A stretch of 64,000 nt of DNA from the NCBI GenBank assembly GCA_958450365.1, contig CAUEEP010000733.1:2314001-2378000 (forward strand), read 5' to 3'. A program made the position numbers and the translations under genes. This document shows positions 34,268 to 46,139 of the stretch, piece by piece. The notes below the pieces were generated by a model. It saw only the letters and a program-made list of their open reading frames with translations, was not told where the DNA came from and did not search any database. The stretch comes from Mesorhabditis belari. Lineage: Eukaryota > Nematoda > Chromadorea > Rhabditida > Rhabditidae. How positions within the stretch are numbered: the first letter of the stretch is position 1; every line of letters starts with the position of its first letter.

Positions 34268-37243
34268 TCAAAATACACATCCTCTATTCTCAAATTGACC
34301 AATGTTTGTTCCATAATAGAATCCATGTGCATCCCAATTCCATTGATCCGGTGTTACACTCTTTGAACACGATCTGAAAATAAACATCTACTAAATATAT
34401 TGGATTGGTGAATTGAAAACTGCGGGCTATTGTCATATGTCACAGTTTGAGCACTTTCTTCAAAAGAAACCCATTTTAGTGTCAATGGAAAAGTTGTAGA
34501 GAATCAAAAATTAAGCTTATATACAGGTTTTCAGAACGATTCAAAAACTGATTTTCAAGAAAAAGCCTAATTTTTGATTCTCTACAACTTTTCTATTGAC
34601 ACCAAAATGGGTTTCTTTTGAAGAAAGTGCTCAAACTGGGACATCTCCAGTCCTACATTTTTGAGTCTCACACACAAACCAAAATCCTACTACTAAAGAG
34701 GAATCCGCAAATTGCCTGTAAAATGGGCAGAAGTCGTCAATAATAATGGAAATTATTTCGAATGAATTCATGGTTTTATGTTGAATAAATTTTAGTTCAA
34801 AGTCCCGCAGTTTTCAATTCACCAACCCAATACAAAAAAAAATTCTGAACTAGTTTTTTGGAACCTTTTAATAAATTGATCTTATTTTTCAAAGTATTCA
34901 CCTATTCAATTAAAAGATATTCAGTAGAGTTAATTAAGTACAATTAAGTACTTCGAGATTCAAAAGTGAACTCTTCTTTACCTACGGTGATGATTTTTGA
35001 ATAGTTGAATACTTTGAATTTTGCATATTATGATATATAAATGGCCCACATAGCTTCCCAGAGACAAAAAAACAATTTGCGCCAAAAATTTCAAGTTCTC
35101 ATCACTTCAAAAACTTTCTTTAATAGGAAATTTCAAGGAAAACCTCACTTATCCTCATTTCCTTTACACACAGTGTATTTGTCGTTAACATTCATCTTGT
35201 TTTGATACCAAATCTGAAAAATCATCATATTATGATGAAATTTTCAAGCGATTAATCAAAATTTGTCAAAATAATCACCTCGGTTCCGTGATGCTCATAG
35301 TTTTCTATGTTGAATGGAATATGTGGAACGATGTCACTATCATGAACGACACGATATGAATAGGGGATCTAAAAGTGGATGTATTGACATGGCAACGGAT
35401 CATCAACAATTTACAATTACTGAAATACGAGCGGGAAATTATATTGGAGCTTTTGGTAAAAAAAGCAAAATGTTTGACTGGAGACGGATTCGAACCCTTG
35501 ACCTCTAGCACTCGGTGCGAGCGCGCTATCCACTCAGCCATTGCGCGCGGCGGGGCCCGTAGGCCCCAAAAAACCAAAAACTCAACATAACTTTTTTTCC
35601 TACTAGAAATTTTTTGAAAATGTTCAAAAAAAGCACAATTGCATCAAATTTCAGCGGTGCCTATTTCAACTATTTCCCGAAAGACTCACTCCTGCGCCCG
35701 CTAGAGCCCCGACGGACAGATTGACATTTCGAAATTATAGATTAGATACCTTTGTATTGATCAATGTTGCATAATCTTTATCACCATTCCTTGGCTCGCC
35801 ATATGTGATCAATTTGATCTGAATTCAAACGGGTTTTCAAAAAGAACTAATTTCACCTTATTTCCATCAGCTAATCCAAGCTGGGCCAAGTAACCAGCAC
35901 ACAACGCTGACATTGCTGCTCCCAATGAGTGGCCGGTTACCTGGAAATTTTCTTTCAAAATTATTTAAATTCAGAAATGTTTCGGTGTAAACAGCATTGG
36001 ACTGAGCTTTTTCCAGGATCAGATCAAGAAAGGCGTCTAGGGAATGCAGCTGAAACAGCGGCAGAATAGAAAACGTTCAAAACAGCGCCGTCAAAATTTC
36101 TCACAATCCGAAAAACCAAGCCGGTTCAAACTTTATACCAACAAATTCCTTGCATTCTTGGCTACATGATGGGTAAAACAATTTTTTAAAGAAGTTCATA
36201 TTTCATAGATAAAATTAGCGTTCAAAATGTGTGTGATACTCAATTGGTCAGTTGAATATCTTTTGAGATCCATTTTGAAGGTTAATTTTATCTATGAAAT
36301 ATGAACTTTTTAAAACAACTTTTTACCCATCATGTAGCCAAGTACGCAAGAAATTTTTTGGTATAAAATTTTAATCGGCTTGGTTTTTTGGATTATGAGA
36401 AATTTGACGGCGCTGTTTTGAACGTTTTCTTTTCAGCGCTGTTTTCACTAAATCCTAGATCTAGTGGCTTGGGGTTTAACTGGTTAAATTCATTGTGTCA
36501 TTTTCATTTAGTTGTTAAGTAAACCACTATTAAATGCATGGCCATCCCCAATTTTCTTTCCATTACATACCCAAACTTCGGCATTCGGATTTTGCTGTCG
36601 AAGTGTCAAATAGTCGTCTTTAATTCCGGCATTCCATAATTTCAAGAAAGCGTTGTAGAAGAAATCGGCAACTTTTGAACCACCCGGAAATGTTAACTGA
36701 AAAAAAATTCCATGACTTTCAACTTTCAACACAATTGTTTACTTGTTTCCCAAAAAGAATATCGATCGTCTCTAGATCAACCTCGTATGTGCCCACTGAA
36801 CCTCTAAAATTACATTTCCTTTGTGATTTTTTTGAGTCAAATTTGCCTCCATCCAAGAATGATAGCATTTTTTGAACTTGAAAAGGCTGAGTATCCTGAA
36901 CATGTCTCGTTGATCACATCACATGGGAGCTCGATTTGTCGTCGTAACTAAAAATTACAAAAAAATTGGTGATAGAAATCGAAATTTGAAAACTCTTTGT
37001 TAGTAAATTAATCATTTCCCTTAAGTCACATCACTCACCAGTCCATCTCCAGTTCCACTTTTGATGCAAACACCCGGATTTTTATCAAAAGCCGCCACAG
37101 CCAATGGAAACATCACCTAAAACTCTAGAAATACCTATTTTTTTCAATTCATTTCATACATTTCTCGAAAAATCATCCGAATATTCAGCTATGACTCCAA
37201 AAAACAGAAATACGAAAATAGGTAAATATAAATTTGATGTCAT
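34268..37243 (-). CDS. Secreted class 3 lipase
   Basis: Ten exons join in phase: 37243-37160, 37116-37039, 36947-36847, 36803-36743, 36696-36571, 35940-35857, 35818-35750, 35368-35279, 35213-35149, 34373-34268, about 280 aa. A signal peptide (LPIFVFLFFGVIA) is followed by YSDDFSRN and FPLAVAAF, the usual start of nematode lipase-3 proteins. GHSLG (nucleophile Ser) follows EVW; ITYGEPRNGD and RVVHDSDIVPH (catalytic Asp) come next, and YEHHGTE supplies the likely His. Triacylglycerol hydrolysis outside the cell or in the gut lumen is the family role. Intron 3 (36846-36804, 43 nt) starts GC (AG|GCAAAT). Three introns are enlarged by inserts: a foldback element (36068-36430), a tRNA-like sequence (35480-35552) and a MITE (34400-34830). 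Confidence 0.85.
34400..34830. mobile_element. MITE (TTGGATTGGTGAATTG family) in last lipase intron
   Basis: Inverted ends TTGGATTGGTGAATTGAAAA / TTTTCAATTCACCAACCCAA, flanked by TA. Long internal inverted repeats (AGAATCAAAAATTAAGC and its inverse). A 526-bp relative is at 43719-44244. Confidence 0.85.
35480..35552 (-). pseudogene. tRNA-like sequence in a lipase intron
   Basis: Minus strand: A box TGGCTGAGTGGATAGCGC and B box GGTTCGAATCC. The D arm pairs, but the anticodon loop lacks T33 in the best register, the T stem has mismatches and no acceptor stem forms. Same orientation as the lipase transcript. Confidence 0.45.
36068..36430. mobile_element. Foldback element in lipase intron 5
   Basis: Two inverted arms of about 150 bp, starting GAAAACGTTCAAAACAGCGC and ending with its inverse, with a short AT-rich centre. 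No coding capacity. Confidence 0.75.
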
Positions 37244-39860
37244 TTTTGAGAGGTTCGAGAAAATCGGGAATTTTTTGCTTTGAAAAGGCTTTGGCTTTGC
37301 CTTTTCGTGAAAAATTTATCAGTAAACTGTGAGTTCGAATTTACGTAGGTTCGCGTTTTCTGATAAGAGAAGAAATATTTTGCTTTACTAGACGATTTTT
37401 CATTTAAAAGTTTTCAGATTTTCTCTGATATCTGGACAAATGGTCCATATACCAATCCAAATGATTATTTCAATTCATGGAATGATATCCGTTGTGATTT
37501 CAGATTTCGAAAAGCTCCCTGTAAAATAAAAACCCTTCACTGAATAAACTGGTCCTTAAATAACTTCATTATTTATTTATCATTGACCAATTTCAAGTTT
37601 TCCTTTAGGTGGATGATTGATAGAAGACATCTCTTCAATGCCATCCTTGGAATTGCAAATTGACGATTGAAGTGAAATAAAACTAAAAGTTACAGCAAAA
37701 TCCATTTCTCACGGGCAATTACGATCATTTAGATTTCGATTGCATTTCTGAAATATTGAAACTTTTGAATTGTGTGATTCTTTCCTTTGCACAAAAGTAG
37801 CACCAAGCAGTCTCAAGTGCAGCCAAAAAATTTTTAGCTTTCTGAGGACTTTGGGAAAACAAAAAATGTCGAATTGTAATCCCAAATGTAACCTCCAACT
37901 ACATAATTGAATACGTCTCAAATAACCAAAAACCAAACAGTTTCTTTCATTAGAAAGCCTCATCATTTTTCTTGCAAATGACTTTTGAAAGTTATTGAAA
38001 AGCTTTGTTTTGAAGGTTTTTCATTAGAAAGAAGCCGAGCGTTCAAAAATGACGAGGTCCGATGATGCGATTTGGATTAATTCTTCTAATGAAACCTATT
38101 TTGATGACAAAGTAAAAAAGATAGCGCATAAAAAGTTAGGCCTATAGCTAAAATTTGAGAATAATCCGTTTAGCGGTGTTCTTTATGTGTGATCGGTTCG
38201 AGCCCAGTGATTTGTGGAGGATTTAGATTCAGAAAATTAACCCCCATGAAAATTCAACTTTAACCTATAGAAGCATGTTATTTATCCTCTGCAATGGATC
38301 CTGGAAATGAATCTCAATCCAACATGGGATCATTTGAATTGTTAGTACTTAGCATCAGACCTCTTCCAAAGCCGTGCTTGTACAGCAATTATTTTTATAA
38401 TATGACCGAAACCCATCCTAAATTTTGATTCAGAATGGAGGTAAGATGTTTTCTACTAAATTCCGTAAGGTAAGGTAATTCCGGAATCTTCTGATAAGAA
38501 AAGCATTAAATTTCAAGCGGCTTTTGACCATTTTCACGGTGGATTTAGGGATATTGAGATCCAAAACTCAAAAGTCTTAATTTCTAACAGGCTTGCTTCT
38601 TTTTTTCCGCTTTGGTGAAATCAGTGAACACAGTGAAGAAGACGCACAATTGGACGATATTACAAGTCTTATCTCTTCGTCGAGTCAGAACACCACAAAT
38701 GATCCATCTACCAGTTCTTCACAAACTTGATAGCATATTGCTGCTAATAAATTGTATTTAAATCTTTGTAAATGTTTATTGGGATATTGATGAAAGACGG
38801 TACCACGTTCAGTTTATAAAAATCGTCAGCTTCCGTAATCGTGCATCTTCTGGCAAAATCTCAACTTAATTTGGCAATTCAAATATTCTGGCTATGAGCA
38901 TGACCTTGTGAGAATTTAATTTAATTTAATTCAATTCAAATTAAGTCATTCAAACAATACATAAAGCATGAAAAAAACATGAAAAAAAAGTCACAAACGA
39001 TCAGGTAAAAGAAGAGTTTTTAGGTAGATTTTGACTTACACAAAAAGCTATTCATTTCTGAAACGATTTTTATGGTCAAAGACCACAAATGTAGCTTTTT
39101 TTTTCCGTTCTATCCCACTCCTTCGATTAATGAGAGCGAAAGCTGGCTTGTACTTTGTGCTTGAAGAAACGCACGGTTTCTGGTACACTAAATCCCCGTT
39201 TCGCCTAAAATAAATGGTGCGCTAGATGCTTTGCGTTTGAGAGGTGACCCCAAAGTACGAATAGATTGGGTATGCTTTGTACTCTTGAGTCATTCATTTT
39301 CAAAAATTGATGCTTTACCAAACAGCTTAGGTTTGTTAAAGCCCAAAGTACTCACCGGATTCTCTATCTTTACTGATGAAAAACACAAAAATAAGGTTAT
39401 TCAACCGGTATTTGAAGAGTAAATAAAAAGAAAAGTAAATAAACGAAAAATGTTTGGCAATTCTATCCAGAAAACGGATTTGCGGCGGGCTTTGCCATTG
39501 GAAAGTTGAGGCGACGCACACTTCTAATACTAACAGTCACCTCTTCAACTACAACACAATTGGAACGATTAACTATTGACGAAAATTTGCATAACGCACT
39601 TCATTTCTTTATTTCTTCCAAAATTCCCCCAAAGCCCCAAAGTCTTCAAGGTTTTTCAAAAATTTGTATTTTTAACCTTAAAAAAGTTGTCAAATCAAAA
39701 ATTCTGCTCACACTCCCGATTACCCCGATTACATGTGCCGGACATCGGAATACTCAACTGGTGAGCTTAAAACTTGGTAACAGACACACAGACGCACAAA
39801 CAACTTTTCAAAATTATACTATAGTAGACAATCTTTAATCTGCAAGTAAATTTCTACTCT
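37244..39860. other. Mostly non-coding; isolated exon-like pieces
   Basis: At 37559-37684 (minus) a 41-codon frame could be a tiny gene but lacks a clear signal peptide. At about 38584-38730 (plus) there is a Ser/Asp-rich frame (GEISEHSEEDAQLDDITSL) ending in a stop after SSSQT, exon-like after AACAG, without a consistent upstream exon. The rest shows no feature. Confidence 0.3.
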
Positions 39861-39861
39861 G

Positions 39862-40440
39862 ACTAGGGAGAGGCTACCACTTAAGGTGGAGTTTAAGCTT
39901 AAAGAATGGTACCCTGATAGAGTTTGACGCGGGGAATCCGAATCCGTTTTTAGTTTTTCCTGCAGACGTCTCAATCGGCAGATATGTGGCATCAAAGTTT
40001 TTACATTGGAATTTAGGGCGCTTTCTAAGGCTACAATTTTAAACAAGTACCTAAGTTAGTTTAGTTACATTTTATACTACCATTTATAAGCTTGAAGACT
40101 TTCAAGTTCTTGTTGAACCCAGATGTGTGATTGGGGAAACTGTGGTTTGTTTTGTGTGAATTCCGGCAAACTAAGATTTAGACTTACTTGTACTTGTCAC
40201 TATTGGAAGACGATGAACGCAGAGAGCATGATTTCGAGGATTCAAAGCGATGTTGGACTCATTAGGGAGAGGCTACCACTTAAGGTGGAGTTTAAGCTTA
40301 AAGAATGGTACCCTGATAGAGTTTGACGCGGGGAATCCGAATCTGTTTTTAGTTTTTCCTGCGGACGTCTTAATCGCCAGTTATTTGGCATCAAAGTTTT
40401 TGGCATTGGAATTTAGGGCGCTTTCTAGCCACGGTAAACG
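39862..40440. repeat. Direct repeat of about 175 bp, 394 bp apart
   Basis: 39862-40040 and about 40256-40435 share AGGGAGAGGCTACCACTTAA and GTTTGACGCGGGGAATCCGA with few differences. The sequence between them is unique. No frame is conserved. Confidence 0.8.
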
Positions 40441-40444
40441 CTCC

Positions 40445-40505
40445 ATCAGTGGTCTCGAGGTAACGCAGTGGATTCATAGTCAAAAGCTCTTGGTTCAGAT
40501 CCGGC
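40445..40505 (+). pseudogene. Weak tRNA-like sequence
   Basis: GGTAACGCAGTGGATTCATA is A-box-like and GGTTCAGATCC is a good B box 20-25 nt later, too close for a normal tRNA. No acceptor pairing. It sits directly after the direct repeat. Confidence 0.25.
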
Positions 40506-41159
40506 TAGTACCGAATTTTTTTGCTTTTTTTCTAAAAGAAATGCACATAGTAAAAAAATGTAACTAAACTAATTTAGATACTTTTTAAAAGTTCAATTTT
40601 CAACACAATGCACAAGACACAAAAAAAATCAGCATTGATGATTTTGCTCGAACGCAGCATCAATGTTTTGAAGCGAATCATTCTGCGATGAGGTGGCTTT
40701 TATCCCTCGATGTGAAGAATATTTTTGCCTTTTATGCTTTTTCCACTTTATGGATTAATGCTGATTTTTTTGTGTCTTGAGTATTGTCTTGAAAATTAAG
40801 TTAAAAAAGCAAATGTGATGTGCTGTTGGCAATGAGTTCGATCTTTATTCCGAATGGGGTTCGACCAAAAGCAAACTTACTACAACAGTCAGCACAATTG
40901 TCTGTAAAGCTTGTTGTTCTTGAAATAAAGTTTTAGCATGAATTCAGCTTCAAAATGTGAATCTTCAAAAAAGTATGGATATTTTTGTCACACTCTATAT
41001 TAGTCGAAGAAAGTTTGGAGCTCGGACGAGTGTCGAAGCGTGTAATCCCCCGCGTAAATGGCAGATTAGTCAGTTCTGATAGTGAATGACACAAAAAACT
41101 TGATAAAACACCAACTTAGTGTTTTCTATATTTTTTCTATATTTCTAAATTCTATTTTT

Positions 41160-42221
41160 ATGCTTGTTTCGTTTTTGATCACTTTTTGTGTACGTTTCCT
41201 TGAAGCGCAAAAAATCTCAAAAACTCTTTACGATCCACCAAAAGTCTTTAATCTCACCGAGGAAGGACCATCATTTGCAATTCTTGGAGAGCGTTTAGAC
41301 GAGCTGAAGGTACAAGAACAGAAAGTGTTTCATAAACAAATCTTAAATAATTCTTCTCAGTCAATAACCATCAATGGATGTATCGGATGTGTTTTCATCG
41401 TTGATTACTCTTTTGATAATTGCAGTGATGTGCCAAAAGATGACGTAAAGATTAGCCAGAAGCTTTTAGCAATCTTTTTAGACACAAAATATCGAACATA
41501 TTCGCCCCTGTTTTGACCCACCGCCTTTCACAATTGTTGACCATATGGTACGCGATGAGCAATGCAAGTTGAAGTAACGTTTTTGATTATAGGACATTCC
41601 CCCTTTCCCCTTGGCAACCGAACTTTGAGCTCAAATTTCTTGATGTTGGTCCATCCAATTTCAATAGCTTTTGTTCCAATCGACAGTGAATGACTTGACG
41701 CATCTAATGATACCAAGAATATTTAAATTGAACAGCCCAACTCTAAGATATTTAAGCTCAAAGTTAGATTGGGAACGACAGATTGCCGATAGCCAACATG
41801 TTTTCCTGTCAAACAGAAAAGAGACTTTAGAGCTCGATTCGTATCAATGCAATTTATTTTACAATCCTCGCTCTACTATTGCACTTTTCAACTCAATGCC
41901 AAGCAACTGTTTGTCGAAACAAACAATTCAAACAGTGAACGTAACTATGCGATCTCGTTCCGAATTCGGCAATGGGTGAATGGTAAGTTGACTTTAGAAA
42001 CATTAAAAGAAATTGAAAGAATATCTTTTGCATTTTCCAATTGAGCGTAGCATCTCTTTTCAGAAAACAATCTCTTGGTGGTTCCTATTACCTGGCTGAC
42101 TTCTTCAAATGTTGGCAAAGTGGTGGTGGATGCAGGGTGGATGGTCACCGTTGTCTCCGATCGAGCTGTCGATGAGAATTCGTTCGTATTTGAGATTTTA
42201 CGTCGAGAAAAGACAGGATAG
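41160..42221 (+). CDS. CUB-like secreted protein 1, possibly damaged
   Basis: Exon 1 (41160-41309) encodes a signal peptide (LVSFLITFCVRFLEAQ); exons 41361-41444 and 41482-41547 follow in phase 0. The next part (about 41592-41690) reads well only after a frame change, so a break or a missed exon lies there. The last two exons fit again: a frame ending FRIRQWVN before GTAAGT (about 41983), then 42065-42221 starting ENNLLVVPITWL, with stop TAG. The last intron is phase 1, exactly as in CUB-like gene 3. Homology to nematode CUB-like proteins is by pattern (paired Cys, beta-rich segments) and gene structure, not by a decisive motif. Confidence 0.45.
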
Positions 42222-42295
42222 GACAAATTTCATTTTGAGCCTTGTATCATTTCTAGCAACCAGCTGTCGCTGGCGGATGTACGGGAAAAAACCCG

Positions 42296-42392
42296 GGGCA
42301 CCGTGAAGCGAATGGACCCCGCGGGGTCCATTCGCTCCGCGGTCGTCTTGGGAATCTAGGGATCAAGGGTTCGATTCCGGGTGCGGCCAGAA
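42296..42392 (+). other. GC-rich perfect hairpin followed by tRNA-like 3' half
   Basis: GCGAATGGACCCCG is followed by its perfect inverse CGGGGTCCATTCGC. Immediately after comes TCTTGGGA and GGTTCGATTCC with GGGTGCGGCCA, like the 3' half of a tRNA. The 5' half is absent or replaced by the hairpin. A (GATAGACA)-type short repeat follows at about 42525. Confidence 0.5.
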
Positions 42393-43484
42393 AACATGCA
42401 CAAATTTGAGCTTTCGAAAAACGCTTGTGCACATGTCCCCTTATTTTTATTTTCTATCTGCTGCCAAATTTTCAGCCAATTCGGGGGAACTGAGATTGAA
42501 AAACGGTAATGGTAATGGTAACAGACAGATAGACAGATAGACGGGCGGATGCGTTAGACTTTTAGATATAAGTAGGATATTTTAGTTCTTTCCTGGTATC
42601 GGGGACTTTTAAAGATATCGAGAATTTTTAAAAGATATCGGGGATCTTAAAAAATATCCGGATTTTAGTTCGAGCAAATTGACATGGGTTTAGGTACTTC
42701 TGTCTACCGCTAGCTACCTGTGCCTGCTAAACTTTTTACCCGATCAGTCTTATATTTAGCATGTGTCTGGCCAGTACTCTAGCGCTCGCGGAGCCATAGA
42801 TTAGTTGCAGTGAACAACTTTTGTATTTCCCTCTGGTTATGGCTTTGCACGTCCAGGCTAAGACAAGCCCAGGGCTTTGTAATATTAAAAGGCAAAAGCT
42901 TGCTGTTAGCAGACCAGCTCTATAATGCTAATTTACCACCGCGTTATTTTGCCTTTAGAATGAATATCTTCAAAAAACTCCGATAGTTTTTAAAATTCCG
43001 ATACTAGGGGAGAATCGATATTTCTTAGTTCTCGATCTAATAAATGAATAGAGGTATAATCTATGGACCACGCATGGAAATAAGTGTCTACTTAATGGTG
43101 GATCTTCAACTCGAACCTTTTGACCAGGTTGGTTACCTATCAAAGTTAGGAAAAATATATCGAAAACTGATCGAATACAATCCAGCAGCAAATAACTTTG
43201 CTGTCTTCCCTAAATTTTCAACTTAGCCAGACGCCTCGTGCCAAGGCAACGTCATGTACAAGTTCTTTCTCGGTTCAGCGCCAAGTAAGCACCAGGAACC
43301 ACTTACCGATGTTGATTTTTATAAGTAAACTTTGGCTGGCTTTGGTTGTGTACTTTTGAAAAAGCAGAATTGCCCAAATTTCCGCGAGAACGAGAGCCGC
43401 GACAGTTTTCACCGAGGCGAATTGCTCTTTTGTCTTGAGATTCTTCCCTGCATTTGATGGTTTGTAAAGAAAGAGCACGAAAAC

Positions 43485-44818
43485 ATGGAACTTACAGGAT
43501 TTGACGATAGTTTTATGATAGACTTGAACTATCCACAGTTTCTCACCTCATACAACTATCCGTGGATTCACGACGATCCAAGTGAATTTGCGGATTGTCA
43601 ACTGTTTCAGTCAAAATATGGAGATGAGCATGTAAATTTTTCTTCTTTTTAATCAAAATTTGATACTCGTCCCCGAAATTGATTGATCTATTATTAGAAA
43701 TGCAAATTTTGGAAGCTATTGGATTGGTGAATTGAAAACTGCGGGCTATTGTCATATGTGACAGTTTGAGCACTTTCTTTAAAAGAAACCCATTTTGGCG
43801 TCAATGGAAAAGTTGTAGAGAATCAAAAATGAAGCTTATATCCAAATTTTCAGAACAATTCAAAAACTGGTTTTCAAGAAATGCCAAATTTACGAATTTT
43901 CACAAAACTTGCATTTTAAGCGAAACTACTAAGTGTATCTTTTTGGAAATTTGGATATAAGCCTAATTTTTGATTCTCTACAACTTTTCTATTAACACCA
44001 AAATGGATTTCTTTTGAACAAAATGCTCAAATGCTCAAACTGGGACATCTCCAGTTCTCCATTTTGGAGTCTCACACTTGTCTCACACACAAACCAAAAT
44101 CCTACTCCTATCAGGAATCCGTAAATTGCCTGTAAAATGGGCAGAAGTTGTCAATAATAATGGAAATTATTTGGAATGAGTTTATGGTTTTATATTCAAT
44201 AAATTTTAGTTCAAAGTCCCGCAGTTTTCAATTCACCAACCCAATATAACTGATTTCATTAAGCTTAATTAAGTTATTAGCTCAATAGATTTAATTAAGC
44301 TATAACTCTTGTACTTCAATACTAATTTTACAAAATGCAATTGATCCAATAAGGATATAGCCGACTAGCACCCAAAATTCTTTTGCTTTAAACTTTTTCA
44401 GTCACTCGCGGAAAGTCGTGTCTCTGTGCGTGTGATTGCACTCGAGAATGGAGTTCTCGAGTTGATCTCAGCAATCGGAGATGGTTGTGATACAATTAAC
44501 TTCACAATTCCGTTTGTTATTTTATGAATGCAAAAATGAACTTGTTACAGCCTCACGGAGAAACCAGAGGAAGCCATCGAGATTTTTGCGCCTTGTTTCC
44601 TGATCGGCTTTTGTCCGATCTCAACCGATAAACGTTTCGGTTTTATTGCCGAGCTCAACCTTGCTCCCACCGACCCAGAAGCAATCGATTGCGGATCTAC
44701 GATTTTTTTGTCGCCAACTGAGCCGCAAATAATGCTTCAAGGAGATTCATTACTAGAGGAACTCAGTAAATTGAATGCCTTGTTAACGATTTTTCCAGTT
44801 GCATTTAGCTTATGCTGA
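43485..44818 (+). CDS. CUB-like secreted protein 2
   Basis: Exons 43485-43631, 44402-44511, 44551-44765 and 44799-44818 join in phase into 163 codons. The first exon has a CUB-like start (FLTSYNYPWIHDD...ADC); later exons have NFTIP and APCFLIGFCPIS. No signal peptide precedes Met-43485; since CTTACAG lies at its start, the true first exon may be upstream and the ATG internal. Intron 1 is expanded by a MITE (43719-44244). Its neighbours are CUB-like genes in the same orientation. Confidence 0.5.
43719..44244. mobile_element. MITE (TTGGATTGGTGAATTG family) in CUB-like gene 2
   Basis: Same ends and TA flanks as 34400-34830, with about 95 bp of extra internal sequence. Long internal inverted repeats. 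Confidence 0.85.
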
Positions 44819-45314
44819 AAAGTCAAACTATTAGCCTCTCCAGAAAGTCTTTTCGTTTTCCTTTTCGTATTTCGGTTGAAAAATCACAAATTCACCAATT
44901 AACCTATGGTTTGCTCTAAATAAAAAGTTTTTATTATTCAATTTCCCATCTTTTTAAGTCAATTTCGGTTCACTTTCAATCAAATTCTACGTGTTTTTCG
45001 TAAAAATCTATAAAAATCTATAAAAACCTCTATGAAGAAATTAGTTGAATCAATTTCTCTGAAAATTTCGCTATATATCTAACTTTTTGTGCTCTACCTT
45101 TTAGCAGAATAGGTTTACTTAACTAAAGTGTCTAAACTGTATCATCGAGCCGTCTTTTTGACTACCCGACTGCATGCTCTCAAAAAAATCCAGACATAAG
45201 ACATTTTCAACTCATTTGAATTTTATTTTACAGAAAAATAATTGGCTTTCCTAATGAAATAAACTGTAGTTCAATTGGTGCCATTGTTGGTTTTAAACGG
45301 AAGTACGAAAAGGA

Positions 45315-45992
45315 ATGAAAAGACTTTCTGGACAGCCTAATAACTACAAACAGGATAAATATTTTGCCAAAAGTATTATAAAACTGAATTTAGCTAATCC
45401 TTTTTGTATAAAAACGGTTTGTCCAGCTAAAGATTTGTATTGCAAAATGATCTTCGATTGGGTGATCAATTGTAGAACTGAAGAAGTGGTCAGTGTAGAA
45501 AAAGATAGGTCCAGCATCTGTTAAGTTCAGGAAGAATACTTATCAGCACGACTTGTTCGAATCAACGGTGTCTATCGTCAGTTTGACAACTACACGATAC
45601 GGTCTGTTTTCCAATAAAGCACAAAACACTCGTCTACAGAACGTCAACCAGAAACAACACTGTCAATCTCTCGACGCGATTGGTCGTCGACAACATGATA
45701 TATTTGACGGCTAGCTGGGACAGCGACACATTTGTCCAAGGAATCGCTTTCTCATTTCGTCGAGCCGATATCGAAATGGGTATGTAAGATCGATATCTAA
45801 CATTTTTCAAATCTAGCAACAATCTCAGAATATGACTCCATCTTTTTCACCATGGATGTCTACCAGGAGAGTATCTATTATCGGATTGAAGCCGCAGATG
45901 TGCCGATTTGGGTCGTTTTTGTACTCTGGGACGATGGTCCGCTACTACTCGAGAAGTTTCGCTGGGTGAACCATAATAAACTTATGGATTAA
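45315..45992 (+). CDS. CUB-like secreted protein 3 (5' end not found)
   Basis: Exons up to 45485 (TVCPAKDLYCKMIFDWVINC), 45531-45601, 45640-45779 and 45829-45992 join in phase. The last introns are 38 and 49 nt. The final exons (SFRRADIEM | EYDSIFFTMDV) line up with the last two exons of gene 1, including a phase-1 intron at the same place. A possible earlier exon begins at 45234 (IIGFPNEINC) but does not join in frame. No signal peptide was located, so the 5' end is incomplete or lost. Confidence 0.5.
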
Positions 45993-46139
45993 TAAATTCG
46001 GGAGCAGAGTTATTCAAATCTGGGCTTTAGAACCTGTGGAGTCTGGCTAGTGAAGAGGTCAGAAGTGAAGCTTAGATTTCAGGAACTTGTCAGCGCTGAC
46101 TTTACACAAAACTTTTCACTTTCAACAACAGTATTCTAG

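Noticed and set aside
37559..37684. 41-codon frame on the minus strand after a TTTCAG
   Set aside because: No convincing signal peptide or second exon; too short to call by itself.
39506..39838. 110-codon plus-strand frame
   Set aside because: Low-complexity Ser/Thr start, no domain, and the end overlaps the beginning of the direct repeat; likely chance.
41945..42226. 93-codon minus-strand frame
   Set aside because: Shadow of the last exons of CUB-like gene 1 on the plus strand, whose splice sites and phase are better supported.
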